Origin: Sulfidibacter corallicola
GTDB lineage: Bacteria > Acidobacteriota > Holophagae > Acanthopleuribacterales > Acanthopleuribacteraceae
DNA length: 64,000 nucleotides
Direction: 5' to 3'
NCBI RefSeq assembly: GCF_017498545.1
Contig: NZ_CP071793.1
Location: 9,604,256 to 9,668,255 of the forward strand
Each line of letters starts with the position of its first letter. Position 1 is the first letter of the stretch. The notes beneath the pieces are model-generated. The model searched no databases. It was not told the origin of the DNA and worked only from the letters and a program-made list of their open reading frames with translations. The translations under genes and the position numbers were made by a program. Of the stretch, positions 17,047 through 25,698 are shown one piece after another.

Positions 17047-18021
17047 ATGCTCGATCACATATCAACGACGACACAACCCGGACACTGGTTCGGTAAATAC
17101 CGGGGTTTTATTCGCGACAACAACGACCCGGAACGCTTGGGACGGTGCCGTCTCGAAGTGCCGGCCGTTTTAGGCTCCGGCCCTGATCATTGGTCGGACT
17201 GGGCGGCGCCGTGCTTTCCGTATGGGGGCAACGACGACCTCGGGATGTTCATGGTTCCGCCGGAAGGTGCTTCGATCTGGGCTGAGTTCGAAGGTGGTGA
17301 CCCACAGTTCCCGATTTGGTCGGGGGTCTGGTTGGCGCGCTCGAATCCTGGTGAACAATCCGAGGAATCCAAGCGCCTGTGCCACAACCCGCTGTGTCAC
17401 GATTGCGAAGATGCCAAAGACCACGCATCCAATCCCATCGACGCCGCCGAACACGCTCGGTTCCATGATCACCCGCCGTATTACTGCCCACGACGGTTGG
17501 TTTTGCTCAAGTCGGAAACCGGCCACACGATTGTGTGTGACGATCGGGATCAAGAGGAGTTCCTAAAAGTCCTGGATCGTGCCGGCCAGGGGATTCATTT
17601 TCAGGCCCACGTCAAACGCGACGTGCAGGTGGCCAACACCAAACGGCGTGGCACGCGCGAAGCCGAGAACGGCGACCAACTGGATCTGGCCACGGACATC
17701 GAAGACCAACGCGCCAAAATCGAAATCACCGACATTTCCCGGCAAACCCTTCGGTTCGACGCCTGGCACGACCACGAGAAGATCACCATCCAAAGCAACG
17801 ACAAAACCCGATCCCGTTGGCAACGGCTTGTGTTCGACACGACTAAAGGCCGCGAGAAGGTCACGATTTTCGGGCTCGGTGGTACGCAAACCATCGTCGT
17901 CGACGGTACCGAAAGTCGAGAACGCATCCAGATTCGAGACAAGGCGGGAAGCATGATTCGGATGGATGGCGTCTCGGGCATCCTGGCTGTCAAGGCGGCC
18001 AACAAGCTGTTGTTGGGTTGA
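17047..18021 (+). CDS. baseplate spike protein, gpV / T4 gp5 type
   Basis: A 324-residue protein. The N-terminal third is the OB-fold of gp5/VgrG spikes (WFGKYRGFIRDNNDPERLGR, then GMFMVPPEGASIWAEFEGGD and PIWSGVW), and the C-terminal third shows repeated short strands ending in a beta-helix-like tip (GSMIRMDGVSGILAVKAANK). A Cys/His-rich insert near residues 105-150 (CHNPLCHDC) may bind metal. It is the central puncturing needle below the hub. Confidence 0.85.
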   Translation: MLDHISTTTQPGHWFGKYRGFIRDNNDPERLGRCRLEVPAVLGSGPDHWSDWAAPCFPYGGNDDLGMFMVPPEGASIWAEFEGGDPQFPIWSGVWLARSNPGEQSEESKRLCHNPLCHDCEDAKDHASNPIDAAEHARFHDHPPYYCPRRLVLLKSETGHTIVCDDRDQEEFLKVLDRAGQGIHFQAHVKRDVQVANTKRRGTREAENGDQLDLATDIEDQRAKIEITDISRQTLRFDAWHDHEKITIQSNDKTRSRWQRLVFDTTKGREKVTIFGLGGTQTIVVDGTESRERIQIRDKAGSMIRMDGVSGILAVKAANKLLLG

Positions 18022-18030
18022 GGTGCCATC

Positions 18031-18801
18031 ATGCAAACGCCTCGCGTGTCCCTCGTGATGACCGTGCTGAATGGCGCGCGCTACATTTCCGAAGCCATCC
18101 AGAGCGCCGTCGATCAAACCTTCCCCGACTGGGAACTGATCATCTTCGATGACGGCAGCACGGATCGGTCGCAAGCCCTGGCCCGGACGTGTGCGAAGAC
18201 GGATCCCCGCATTCGGGTCGTTGCATCCGAACATGTAGGCCGAGTTGAAGCCCTGAATCGAGCAATGGCCTTGGCGACCGGCATCTACGTGGGTTGGCTG
18301 GATGCGGATGATCGACTCACCCCCGATTGCTTGGCAAAGACTGTCGCCTTCCTGGATCAACACCCCATGGTCGGCATGGTGTACACCGATTACCTGAACA
18401 TTGACCTCAACAGCAGGAACCCCAGTTTGGGTCATCGAACGCGAACGCCCTATTCCCCGCAAGCCCTCTTGACCTCGTTCATGGTTTTCCATTTCCGCCT
18501 GTTCCGGCGTGAGCTGTTCACGTTGGTCGGCGGCCTTGATCCCGAGACCGCGTTTGCCGAGGATTACGATTTCGCGCTCAAAGCCTCGGAGGTCGCGGAA
18601 ATCCGCCATTTACTCAAGGCGCTCTACTGCTATCGGCGCCATCCCGACAGCACCACCAGCCGCCACCGATACCAGCAAATCGTGGCGTCCCGAATCGCCA
18701 TCCAACATGCCTTGAACCGGCGCGGCCTTGGCGACCGGTACCGGGTCGAATTGGAAATCCAAGGCCGTTACCGCATCACGCGAAAGGACCATCGCCCATG
18801 A
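18031..18801 (+). CDS. family 2 glycosyltransferase inside the baseplate operon
   Basis: A 256-residue enzyme with the full GT-A signature: SLVMTVLNGARYISEAIQS, FDDGSTDRSQA, the DXD-type metal motif in WLDADDRL (about residue 90) and an acceptor-side ED motif in FAEDYDFALKASEV. No membrane segment is present. It sits between the spike and a holin-like gene, overlapping the latter by four bases, so it is transcribed with the tail genes. It may glycosylate a virion protein or modify host surface sugars; a recent insertion is less likely given the tight overlap. Confidence 0.9.
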   Translation: MQTPRVSLVMTVLNGARYISEAIQSAVDQTFPDWELIIFDDGSTDRSQALARTCAKTDPRIRVVASEHVGRVEALNRAMALATGIYVGWLDADDRLTPDCLAKTVAFLDQHPMVGMVYTDYLNIDLNSRNPSLGHRTRTPYSPQALLTSFMVFHFRLFRRELFTLVGGLDPETAFAEDYDFALKASEVAEIRHLLKALYCYRRHPDSTTSRHRYQQIVASRIAIQHALNRRGLGDRYRVELEIQGRYRITRKDHRP

Positions 18802-19151
18802 ACACCCCTAACGGATCCCACCAAGCACCCCACGGCAACGGCTTCATCGTGCACGCGTTGCGGGACTTCAAAGAAGATGTTCGCACCATCCTGACCGAAC
18901 ACAAGGAAGCCATCACGAAACGCTTGGCCCAAATCGAATCCAGCCTTGCCAACAAGTCCGACCGGGCTTACGTGAACTTGCTGATTGAACAACTTCGTTC
19001 GGACCTGCAGGCCCAGGCGGTGGACATCGAGAAAATCGAAGCCGAGCTGGTCAAAAAGATGAACACGGAAGCGATGTGGAAGTTGGTGTCGGTCATCTTG
19101 GCGGTCATCACCGCCTTGGCCGGCTTCATCGGCTTCCTGATCCAGAAGTGA
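18798..19151 (+). CDS. XhlA-like holin accessory protein
   Basis: A 117-residue protein with a long helical, coiled-coil-like N-terminal part (about residues 20-90) and one C-terminal membrane helix (VSVILAVITALAGFIGFLIQ). This is the layout of XhlA/hemolysin phage proteins that help holins. It begins with an ATG four bases inside the glycosyltransferase gene. Identification is by architecture, so a tail-associated role remains possible. Confidence 0.6.
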   Translation: MNTPNGSHQAPHGNGFIVHALRDFKEDVRTILTEHKEAITKRLAQIESSLANKSDRAYVNLLIEQLRSDLQAQAVDIEKIEAELVKKMNTEAMWKLVSVILAVITALAGFIGFLIQK

Positions 19152-19158
19152 GCGCGTA

Positions 19159-19419
19159 GTGAAACCCGCGGCGCGTCTCGGGGACGCCACCAGTCACGGT
19201 GGCACCATCGTCACCGGATCGACGACGGTCACTGTCGACGGAAAACCAGTCGTCCGCATGGGTGATGTGCACGTTTGCCCTCTGCGCGGGCACGGCCTGA
19301 ACTCCGTCGTGACAGGCTCCGCTCGAGGCCTGGCCGACGGTCGCCCCATCGCGGCGCTGGGTGACCAAACCGCCTGTGGCGCGATCATCGTCGGCGGCAG
19401 TACCAATGCCATGATTTGA
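19159..19419 (+). CDS. PAAR-repeat spike tip protein
   Basis: An 86-residue PAAR protein starting at GTG. It shows PAARLGDATSHGGTIVTG, GKPVVRMGDVHVCPLRGHG and IAALGDQTACGAIIVGG, with Cys/His residues placed to bind zinc. It caps the spike. Its place near the spike and before gp25 is usual for contractile systems. Confidence 0.92.
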   Translation: MKPAARLGDATSHGGTIVTGSTTVTVDGKPVVRMGDVHVCPLRGHGLNSVVTGSARGLADGRPIAALGDQTACGAIIVGGSTNAMI

Positions 19420-19430
19420 AGGATGGAACC

Positions 19431-19739
19431 ATGCCGGTAACCTGGTGGGACGTCGAACCCAAAAAGATTCGACAAACGCAAAGCTTCGACGGTGTGGTGG
19501 TGCCGGTGGTGATTCGGGGCAACCCGCCGGCGGTGCCCTATCTCGAAATCGGTGACGAATCGATTGCGGAAGCCCATGGAAGCGGCTTGCGAATCGGAAA
19601 CAAGATCGGTGCGACCATGGTCACGGTTCGGGCCGGTCCATCGGTGCGATACATTCAAGTCGAAGTAATCGACGAAACCGCGACCGGTTACCAGCCTGGC
19701 GACGATCCCCACGATCCAAGCACCTGGGGGAACGGATGA
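19431..19739 (+). CDS. baseplate-operon protein of unknown role
   Basis: A 102-residue protein begun at the ATG after AAGGATGG. Strand-rich, with SFDGVVVPVVIRG and VRAGPSVRYIQVEVID segments; no motif recognised. It lies between PAAR and an unknown 257-residue protein and overlaps the latter by four bases, so it is likely a baseplate or spike accessory protein. Confidence 0.6.
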   Translation: MPVTWWDVEPKKIRQTQSFDGVVVPVVIRGNPPAVPYLEIGDESIAEAHGSGLRIGNKIGATMVTVRAGPSVRYIQVEVIDETATGYQPGDDPHDPSTWGNG

Positions 19740-20509
19740 TCTTCGACGAGACATACACTAGCCCATCCGACTATTTCATGCACTTGGCCAACGAGCGCGC
19801 TGTAGATCTGGAGGGTCGCGCCAACACAGTGTTGAACGCTCACGAGCAGGCCGTTCAGGACTACACGCGCCAGGCCGAGGCACCCGACTGGTACCCGTTT
19901 GTCGTGTTGCCCACGGGGACCGAAGCCCGTGAGTTGCCGGACGGGGGACGCCTGTTCATCCTGTCCGATGGAGCGGTTTTGGTCGCTTCGGCACCCCAGG
20001 CCTTTCCATTCATCGATCCCCAGGGCAATCAGTCCGTGTTGACATCCCAAGGAAAGTGGCTCCATCTGCCCGACGGCCGCACGTTTGAGCTTGCGGACGG
20101 TGCTCCTGTTGCTTCCACCAGCCAAGCGGGCATAGAGGGCTTGCCTCACCATGTTGGCTTGATTGATTTGGGCCACCAACGCTATCGCGGTTCCTTCCCT
20201 GACTTCGACCTGATCGTGGACCACCCCGCCCGGGTGGCGACGGTCATCAATGAGACCGGAACCGTTCTCATCCTTGGTTCCGAGATTCGCGCGGTTGGGG
20301 AAGCGATCCAAGTGCATCCCGCCGGTGACGGCGGCCGTGGTTTCCATGCCGACTCCGGTCATGCCGGCTTGGTCGAGTTGACCGGAGACATTCGCTTGAG
20401 CGCGGCGGGCGGCGTCGATCTTGTGATTCGGTTCCCGGTTCAAACGCAACCGGAACCCGTCGTTCGATCACCCGGGCCCTTTCGATGTAGTCAAGGGGAG
20501 CCGGTATGA
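19736..20509 (+). CDS. baseplate-operon protein of unknown role
   Basis: A 257-residue beta-rich protein with an N-terminal helix (residues 1-45) and tandem short strands such as LPDGGRLFILSDGAVLVA and LPDGRTFELADGAPVAS, which give a repeat-like impression of a small beta-helix or solenoid. No signal peptide, no catalytic motif. Overlaps both neighbours by four bases, so it is made with the PAAR and gp25 proteins. Function unknown. Confidence 0.55.
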   Translation: MIFDETYTSPSDYFMHLANERAVDLEGRANTVLNAHEQAVQDYTRQAEAPDWYPFVVLPTGTEARELPDGGRLFILSDGAVLVASAPQAFPFIDPQGNQSVLTSQGKWLHLPDGRTFELADGAPVASTSQAGIEGLPHHVGLIDLGHQRYRGSFPDFDLIVDHPARVATVINETGTVLILGSEIRAVGEAIQVHPAGDGGRGFHADSGHAGLVELTGDIRLSAAGGVDLVIRFPVQTQPEPVVRSPGPFRCSQGEPV

Positions 20510-20919
20510 CGGATTTCCTCGGTAAGGGGCTTTCATTCCCGTTTCGGTTCTCACCGCGAACGGGCGGGACGGCGGTGTCATCGTCTACGTCGTTCCATCC
20601 TGACCACATCCACGAATCGATCACTCAAATCCTTGGGACGCGGCTTGGTGAGCGCATCCACCGGCCCGATTTCGGTAGCCGCCTTCACGAGCTGGTGTTC
20701 GAACCCAACGATCGCATTTTGAAGGCCTTGCTTCGCCAATACATCAGCCAGGCGCTTCGCCGATGGGAACCGCGTATTCGCGTGACGTCGATCGCGTTCG
20801 ACGACAACCCCGTCGTCACGGACCAAAACCGCCTGGACGTTCACATGCACTATTCGATCATCGCCACCAACACCGAAGCGAATTTTGTATATCCCTTTTA
20901 CCGCCAGCCGCCAACCTGA
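20506..20919 (+). CDS. baseplate wedge protein, gpW/gp25 type
   Basis: A 137-residue protein with the gp25 core: a segment of LGTRLGERIHRPDFGSRL, then LVFEPNDRILKALLRQYISQAL and the RWEPRI motif. gp25-like proteins start sheath polymerisation on the baseplate. A glycine/threonine N-terminal stretch of about 30 residues precedes the domain. Confidence 0.9.
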   Translation: MTDFLGKGLSFPFRFSPRTGGTAVSSSTSFHPDHIHESITQILGTRLGERIHRPDFGSRLHELVFEPNDRILKALLRQYISQALRRWEPRIRVTSIAFDDNPVVTDQNRLDVHMHYSIIATNTEANFVYPFYRQPPT

Positions 20920-20937
20920 TTGCTTGGAGTATTCCCC

Positions 20938-22365
20938 ATGACCAAGGCCCGCTTGGACTACAGCCGCAGGGACTACGAATCGATTCGGCGCGACCTCATC
21001 GCCAAGATCCCGTTGCTGACCGATCAGTGGACCGACCACAACCCGAGCGACTTGGGCATGGTCCTGTTGGAGTTGTTCGCGGCGGTCGGTGACCTGCTTG
21101 CGCATCACCAAGATACAATTGCGGCCGAAACCTATCTGGCGACGGCCCAGGAACGTCAAAACCTCATCAACTTGTGTGCCCTGATCGGTTACCGATTGGA
21201 TCGGCCCGTTCCGGCTGCGACGGTGATTCAATTCGAAGTGGACGCCCCCCTGACGGAAGATCTCGCGATTCCGCGCGGCACGGCCTGCGTGGCCGCCGTA
21301 CCCGACGAGAACGGAACGATTGAAGAAATCCCCTTCGTGACCTCCGAAAACGCGACCTTGGTGACCGGTGAACGCGTCGTTCAGGTGGCTGCAGTTCAAG
21401 GACGACTGTTCGAGGAGTCGTTCGCGGCGACTGGCGCGGCCTGGCAACAGTTCGAATTGCACGCCCACGACTTGGCTCAAGGGCACTTTCACCTGTGGGT
21501 GGACGATGACCCCTGGTCGGAGGTGGCCCACTTCCAGGATGCCATTCATAGTTCACGTCAGTTCGTTCTGACCACCGACGGCGATGACCTCACGCGGGTG
21601 CGCTTTGGGGACGGCATTCGTGGCGCGATTCCCCAGGCTGGCCAAACCGTCAAGGTCACCTACCTGCGGACGCTCGGCACCCGTGGCAATCTTGGCCCCC
21701 GGCTCATCAACCGCACCACCGAAACCTTCTACGCTGGCGGCTTGCCCATCCGTCTTCGGGTGACCAACCTGATTCCGGCCACCGGCGGCGCTAATCGGGA
21801 ATCCATCGACCACGCCAGACTGCAAGCACCGGCCGAGCTTGAAGCACTGTGGCGCGGCGTCACCAAGGACAATTACCAAGCGCTTGTCGAGGGGTTCCCT
21901 GGTGTCGCCAAAGCCCAGGTGATCGACGTCAACGACTGCGCCAGCGTGCGATACTTCCAGGTCAACCTGGCCGTGGCGCCCAACGGCGGCGGCCATCCGT
22001 CCCCGCAATTGCTCCGCGACCTGCAAGGTTTCCTCGATGACCGCAAGGTGATTACCCAAGAGATCCGATTGTTCGATCCCGACTATGTGCCCATTGATGT
22101 GCACGTCCGCTGCACGCTCACATCGGAGACCAGCCAAGCCGAGTCTCGGCCCAATCTCGAACACGTCCTGGCCGACCACTTCGATTTCGACCGTGTGGGC
22201 TTTGGCCAAACCATTTCGCCCTTGGATCTTCGCGCCAACCTGGAACGAGTGGCCGGCGTGGTCAGCGCCGTCGTGATCCAACCGGCCGCCGATCATCAGC
22301 TCGGCCTCGGTCAGATTCCTACCTTGGGAACCGTCCAGATTGATTTGGTGGGGGGCCGAACGTGA
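20938..22365 (+). CDS. baseplate protein gpJ type
   Basis: A 475-residue protein started at the ATG after TTGGAG. It is recognisable as gpJ/gp6-like by the opening LDYSRRDYESIRRDLIAK, the DHNPSDLGMVLLELFA segment and the later GANRESIDHARLQAPAEL and TKDNYQALVEGFPGVAKAQV segments. It builds the wedge ring of the baseplate with gpI and gp25. It overlaps gpI by four bases. Confidence 0.88.
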   Translation: MTKARLDYSRRDYESIRRDLIAKIPLLTDQWTDHNPSDLGMVLLELFAAVGDLLAHHQDTIAAETYLATAQERQNLINLCALIGYRLDRPVPAATVIQFEVDAPLTEDLAIPRGTACVAAVPDENGTIEEIPFVTSENATLVTGERVVQVAAVQGRLFEESFAATGAAWQQFELHAHDLAQGHFHLWVDDDPWSEVAHFQDAIHSSRQFVLTTDGDDLTRVRFGDGIRGAIPQAGQTVKVTYLRTLGTRGNLGPRLINRTTETFYAGGLPIRLRVTNLIPATGGANRESIDHARLQAPAELEALWRGVTKDNYQALVEGFPGVAKAQVIDVNDCASVRYFQVNLAVAPNGGGHPSPQLLRDLQGFLDDRKVITQEIRLFDPDYVPIDVHVRCTLTSETSQAESRPNLEHVLADHFDFDRVGFGQTISPLDLRANLERVAGVVSAVVIQPAADHQLGLGQIPTLGTVQIDLVGGRT

Positions 22366-23900
22366 CCCGCTTCGATCTTATCCGCCTGCTTCCCGAGCTT
22401 TACCGAACCGCCGACGTCAATGGCGACCTGGCGCGTTTTCTCTCTCTTCCCGAATTGGAATTGAACGGCTTGGCGGCGTCCGCCGACCGTTTGCCGAGCC
22501 TGATCGACCTGGATCACATCGATCCTCGTTTCCTCGACCTGCTTGCCTCGCTCTCGGGAATCCGTCTGAATCCCGGCTGGGACTTGGACCTTCAACGCCT
22601 GACGATTCGTGACGCCGTGCCGAACTTTCGGCGGCGGGCCACGTTGCCGGCCCTGATACGGGACCTAACCCTTGCCGGTTGGGCTGGTGACATCACCGAA
22701 ACCTTCCGCGACACCCACCGCTTGAACCTACGCGCCGCCATCAACCAAGCCAAGTTGGCCGGCCGCATCAACAGTCTGGGCGTGTTCCGAGTTAGGAGTG
22801 ACACCCAAATCGACAAGGTTCGGGACATCATCGAGCCCCATCATCCCGCCGGCACCGCGGTCTATTTTTGGCAATGGCTCTATGCCTGGGAAGATCCTGA
22901 ACCTTTGGTGTTCGGCCACCTCAAGGCGTTCTTCGATCAGTTCTCGTTTTCCGATCTTTCCGGGATCTTCGATTTGAACACCAGTCCGGTCAACGGCACC
23001 CGCAAACTCACGCGGCGCAAATCGCGATTCGAGTTGATGGACGTGAGTGTCGGAACCACGCTTCGACCGGAGCCCTTGCCGTCGCCCACCTGTCTGGCCC
23101 AGTGGCACCGCCCGTTTCCAGGTCGGTTACGAACGAATCGACCATCACTGAACAGAACCAAGTTCACCAACACTTGGGTGAGCGAGCGAAAGGTGGTCGT
23201 CGAACATCTGTTTACCAGCCAGAACCGGGAACCGAAGTCGGGGAGGATCAATACATATATAAACGGTCCCCATCTTCCGCAGGCCGAACCGACCGAGCTG
23301 TTCAAGTTTCGGCAACGGGACCTGATCGATCTGCAGGTCATAGAACCCGAGCCGATCGATCCTGTTCGCGCACTGGTGTGCGCTTCCTGGAACCAACCGC
23401 GGGTTGGGTTCCACATGGGTCGGTCACGACTCAATCAATCCTCGCCTTTGGCCGGTCGCCTGCTTGGCGGTCATGCCCGTGCCCTGATGCTGGTCGCCGC
23501 TGCGACAACGTCCCCTGACCTGGCTGCCGGTCGCGTCGATCGATGGCAACGGCCGTCCCGGTTCTGGTCACTCGGGCATGCGGCCTTGAACCAAAGTCCC
23601 CTCACCGATGCCCACGTGACTGATGACCGCTTGGCCCTGGAAGTGTTCGGGTCAACGAGCTGGCCGTCGCTGCCGTTCGCCCTGAACCGAGGCACACTCA
23701 ACCATCGCGGCTTGCACCTGGCGACCGAGCCAACCACGCCGATTCGGCTGGGATGGGGCCGCCTAAACCAAGCCGGAATCCGGAGTGCCGAACAGGATTA
23801 CCGCTGGCATGTCCGCCAGGATGACGAGAAGGACATCCTGACCCCGAATCTGGAAGTCGCTTCCACCCGTTTTGAAGTCACACGCTGGCCGGATCCTTAG
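22362..23900 (+). CDS. baseplate/tail protein gpI type, extended
   Basis: A 512-residue protein starting at GTG. The first 200 residues match gpI-type proteins (LIRLLPELYRTADVNG, a long helical part and IIEPHHPAGTAVYFWQWLY). The remainder, about 300 residues, is not typical of gpI: it is Trp/Arg/Asn-rich, with repeated LNQ/LNR motifs (RLNQSSPLAG, ALNQSPLTD, LNRGTLNHRG, RLNQAGIRS), and may be a fibre-attachment or receptor domain. Confidence 0.75.
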   Translation: MTRFDLIRLLPELYRTADVNGDLARFLSLPELELNGLAASADRLPSLIDLDHIDPRFLDLLASLSGIRLNPGWDLDLQRLTIRDAVPNFRRRATLPALIRDLTLAGWAGDITETFRDTHRLNLRAAINQAKLAGRINSLGVFRVRSDTQIDKVRDIIEPHHPAGTAVYFWQWLYAWEDPEPLVFGHLKAFFDQFSFSDLSGIFDLNTSPVNGTRKLTRRKSRFELMDVSVGTTLRPEPLPSPTCLAQWHRPFPGRLRTNRPSLNRTKFTNTWVSERKVVVEHLFTSQNREPKSGRINTYINGPHLPQAEPTELFKFRQRDLIDLQVIEPEPIDPVRALVCASWNQPRVGFHMGRSRLNQSSPLAGRLLGGHARALMLVAAATTSPDLAAGRVDRWQRPSRFWSLGHAALNQSPLTDAHVTDDRLALEVFGSTSWPSLPFALNRGTLNHRGLHLATEPTTPIRLGWGRLNQAGIRSAEQDYRWHVRQDDEKDILTPNLEVASTRFEVTRWPDP

Positions 23901-23901
23901 C

Positions 23902-23932
23902 CGACAGATGGGCCCGCGCTCCGGTAGGTAGG
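23902..23932 (+). promoter_or_regulatory. bipartite late-promoter motif, site 4
   Basis: CGACAGAT (23902-23909), 15 nt, TAGGTAGG (23925-23932). The most divergent of the five copies but with the same spacing. It lies in the 81-bp gap between the gpI-like gene and the fibre-type genes. Confidence 0.6.
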
Positions 23933-23981
23933 AAAGGAAGGCCGTGGTTTCGGCCAACTTTTCAGGAAAAGGGGGACGCGA

Positions 23982-24587
23982 ATGACCTTGCGCGTATTCC
24001 TCGACGCCGCGTTAACCAACCCCATCAGCGCGGATGGCGATTTCTCCAACCCGGACACCGGCACCTTCAACGGAACCGACGGAGATTCCAAGGACCGCCA
24101 ATTGTGGATCGCCAACAGTCAGGCAGCACTTTCCGCGGCAGCCGATGCCAGCCAAACCCAGATCTCGCTGACCCGACCGGTCTTCGCCGATGGCGATGTA
24201 TTGGTCGTTGGTTTCGAACACCTGCGGGTGTTTTCTGGCGGCGGGACCGTAACCCTGACCGTCGAGCGCGGTTATGCGGGGTCAACCGCTGCCGAGCATA
24301 TCGCCGATGCGGTGGTTTACAGTGCCCTGGATCATGGCGATGTGACCGTGTCGGTATACGATGCCGAAGGCTCCGACGAACGTCAATGGATCCGCTTGGC
24401 CGTCGATCAGGCCGCATTGGACACGGCCACCGACGGTGCCTCGTTGGTTCTGGGTGCCAAGCCGCACGATCAGGTATTGACCTTTTGGCGGCGGGTCACC
24501 GTGCCGGCCGGAACCCCGGTACAAGCCAAGATCGATCTGGGCCTTGAAATCTCAGCCATCGAAAGCCCGGCCCAGGCAGGTGCGTGA
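23982..24587 (+). CDS. tail-fibre-operon protein of unknown role
   Basis: A 201-residue strand-rich protein with no cysteine and many Asp, Ala and Thr residues. It has two patterns like short adhesin strands (LTRPVFADGDVLVVGFEHL and GGTVTLTVERGYAGST) and no signal. First gene after promoter site 4, its stop overlaps the next ATG. Probably a minor tail or fibre-associated protein. Confidence 0.6.
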   Translation: MTLRVFLDAALTNPISADGDFSNPDTGTFNGTDGDSKDRQLWIANSQAALSAAADASQTQISLTRPVFADGDVLVVGFEHLRVFSGGGTVTLTVERGYAGSTAAEHIADAVVYSALDHGDVTVSVYDAEGSDERQWIRLAVDQAALDTATDGASLVLGAKPHDQVLTFWRRVTVPAGTPVQAKIDLGLEISAIESPAQAGA

Positions 24588-25189
24588 TGGCGTATCACAG
24601 CGCTTCTGGGACCGCGCCGAACAAGCCCGCCTTCTATGATGCCTTGAAATCGTTCGCCACTACCATCGGTTGGTCGACCATCGATGAAGACACTTCGGGA
24701 TCCGAGCCGTTCACGGTCTTTCAATCGCCTGGCGAATCGGGTCAATCTCGGCTTGTGGTTCAGGTGATCAACCGGGACCGGAATCACCAGATCAGCGTGT
24801 ACGGCTACCAAAGCTGGGACAGTGACACCCACGCAGGCGTCAACCAAGCGGGCTACTCGTCGGGTAGCTACGTGTATGTCAATGAGTCGACCGATTCCCT
24901 GTACTGGTTGTTCGGCGACCTGGATCATTTGTTCACCGTCGTGAAAATCGGCGCCAACTATTTCGGATTCTATGCCGGCCTGATCAAAAGCTACTATCCC
25001 GCAGACACAACCCGATTGCTGGACCCCGTGCCCGCAGGCAATCACGTGACGGTGTCGGTGAATGACGCATCTCCCTTCGAGCCCGATCAACACCTCATGA
25101 TTTTGGACACGGCAAACGTCCAACGCACAAAACTGGTCTCGCTGGATACGGAAAACCAGCCTCATACCGTAACGCTCGAGAATCTATAG
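24587..25189 (+). CDS. tail protein, first part before an in-frame TAG
   Basis: About 200 codons from ATG 24587 (a GTG three bases upstream overlaps the previous stop). It has an opening like phage baseplate/fibre proteins (APNKPAFYDALKSFATTIGW) and Tyr-rich strands. The frame ends at TAG 25187-25189, yet the same frame continues at once for another 128 codons with protein-like sequence. So this is either a gene broken by one base change, a read-through gene, or a sequencing error. Without the TAG the protein would be 328 residues. Confidence 0.65.
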   Translation: MAYHSASGTAPNKPAFYDALKSFATTIGWSTIDEDTSGSEPFTVFQSPGESGQSRLVVQVINRDRNHQISVYGYQSWDSDTHAGVNQAGYSSGSYVYVNESTDSLYWLFGDLDHLFTVVKIGANYFGFYAGLIKSYYPADTTRLLDPVPAGNHVTVSVNDASPFEPDQHLMILDTANVQRTKLVSLDTENQPHTVTLENL

Positions 25190-25573
25190 ACGCCCTTCCT
25201 GGCCGATTCGTTTCTCGGTACGGATCCACTCCCGCTCATTGTGGGGCGTCATTCGAACACGGCGATTTACGCCCTCAACCATTCGCAGGGGTACAGCGGC
25301 CCAACCTCCCAACAGGGATTGTTGACACCCGCGCATGGCGGCGACTGGGACAGTTATACGTCCCCCAATTCAAGAACGGGAAAAGCCGTCCTGTTCCCGA
25401 TGTTCGCGGGCCACAACCAATCAGCGACCGGTGAACTCCGCGGCGAATTGATTGACGTGTTCGCGATGGGCGGCGAAGGACTCGACAGCGAAGATATCGT
25501 GGAAGTCGGCCAAGTCCAATACCGGGCCTTCAATTTGGCCTCGCTCGGTTGGGTCGCGGTGAGGCTGCAATGA
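25190..25573 (+). CDS. tail protein, second part after an in-frame TAG
   Basis: Continues in the same frame as the preceding part, opening with TPFLADSFLGTDPLPLIVG right after the stop codon and ending at TGA 25573. There is no ribosome site or ATG at its beginning; the first plausible internal start is the GTG at 25241. Sequence such as GRHSNTAIYALNHSQGYSG and FPMFAGHNQSATGELRGEL looks like a structural protein, so this part was recently, or still is, translated with the first. Confidence 0.55.
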   Translation, partial: TPFLADSFLGTDPLPLIVGRHSNTAIYALNHSQGYSGPTSQQGLLTPAHGGDWDSYTSPNSRTGKAVLFPMFAGHNQSATGELRGELIDVFAMGGEGLDSEDIVEVGQVQYRAFNLASLGWVAVRLQ

Positions 25574-25698
25574 ACCATTCGGGCACCATCCTGATCATTG
25601 CGACCCAGTCGGGGCGAATCCGGCCGCAACCCAAACGCGGCCAAGTTCGATTCCCAGCCATCCGGATTCACGGGGCGCTCGATGCCCATACTCGGTGA
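25570..25698 (+). CDS. 42-codon ORF coupled to the split tail gene
   Basis: It begins with an ATGA overlap on the stop of the split tail gene and ends 14 nt inside the next ORF. The peptide has a hydrophobic start (SGTILIIATQSG) and a basic remainder. Coupling and position support it weakly; it may be noise. Confidence 0.35.
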   Translation: MNHSGTILIIATQSGRIRPQPKRGQVRFPAIRIHGALDAHTR

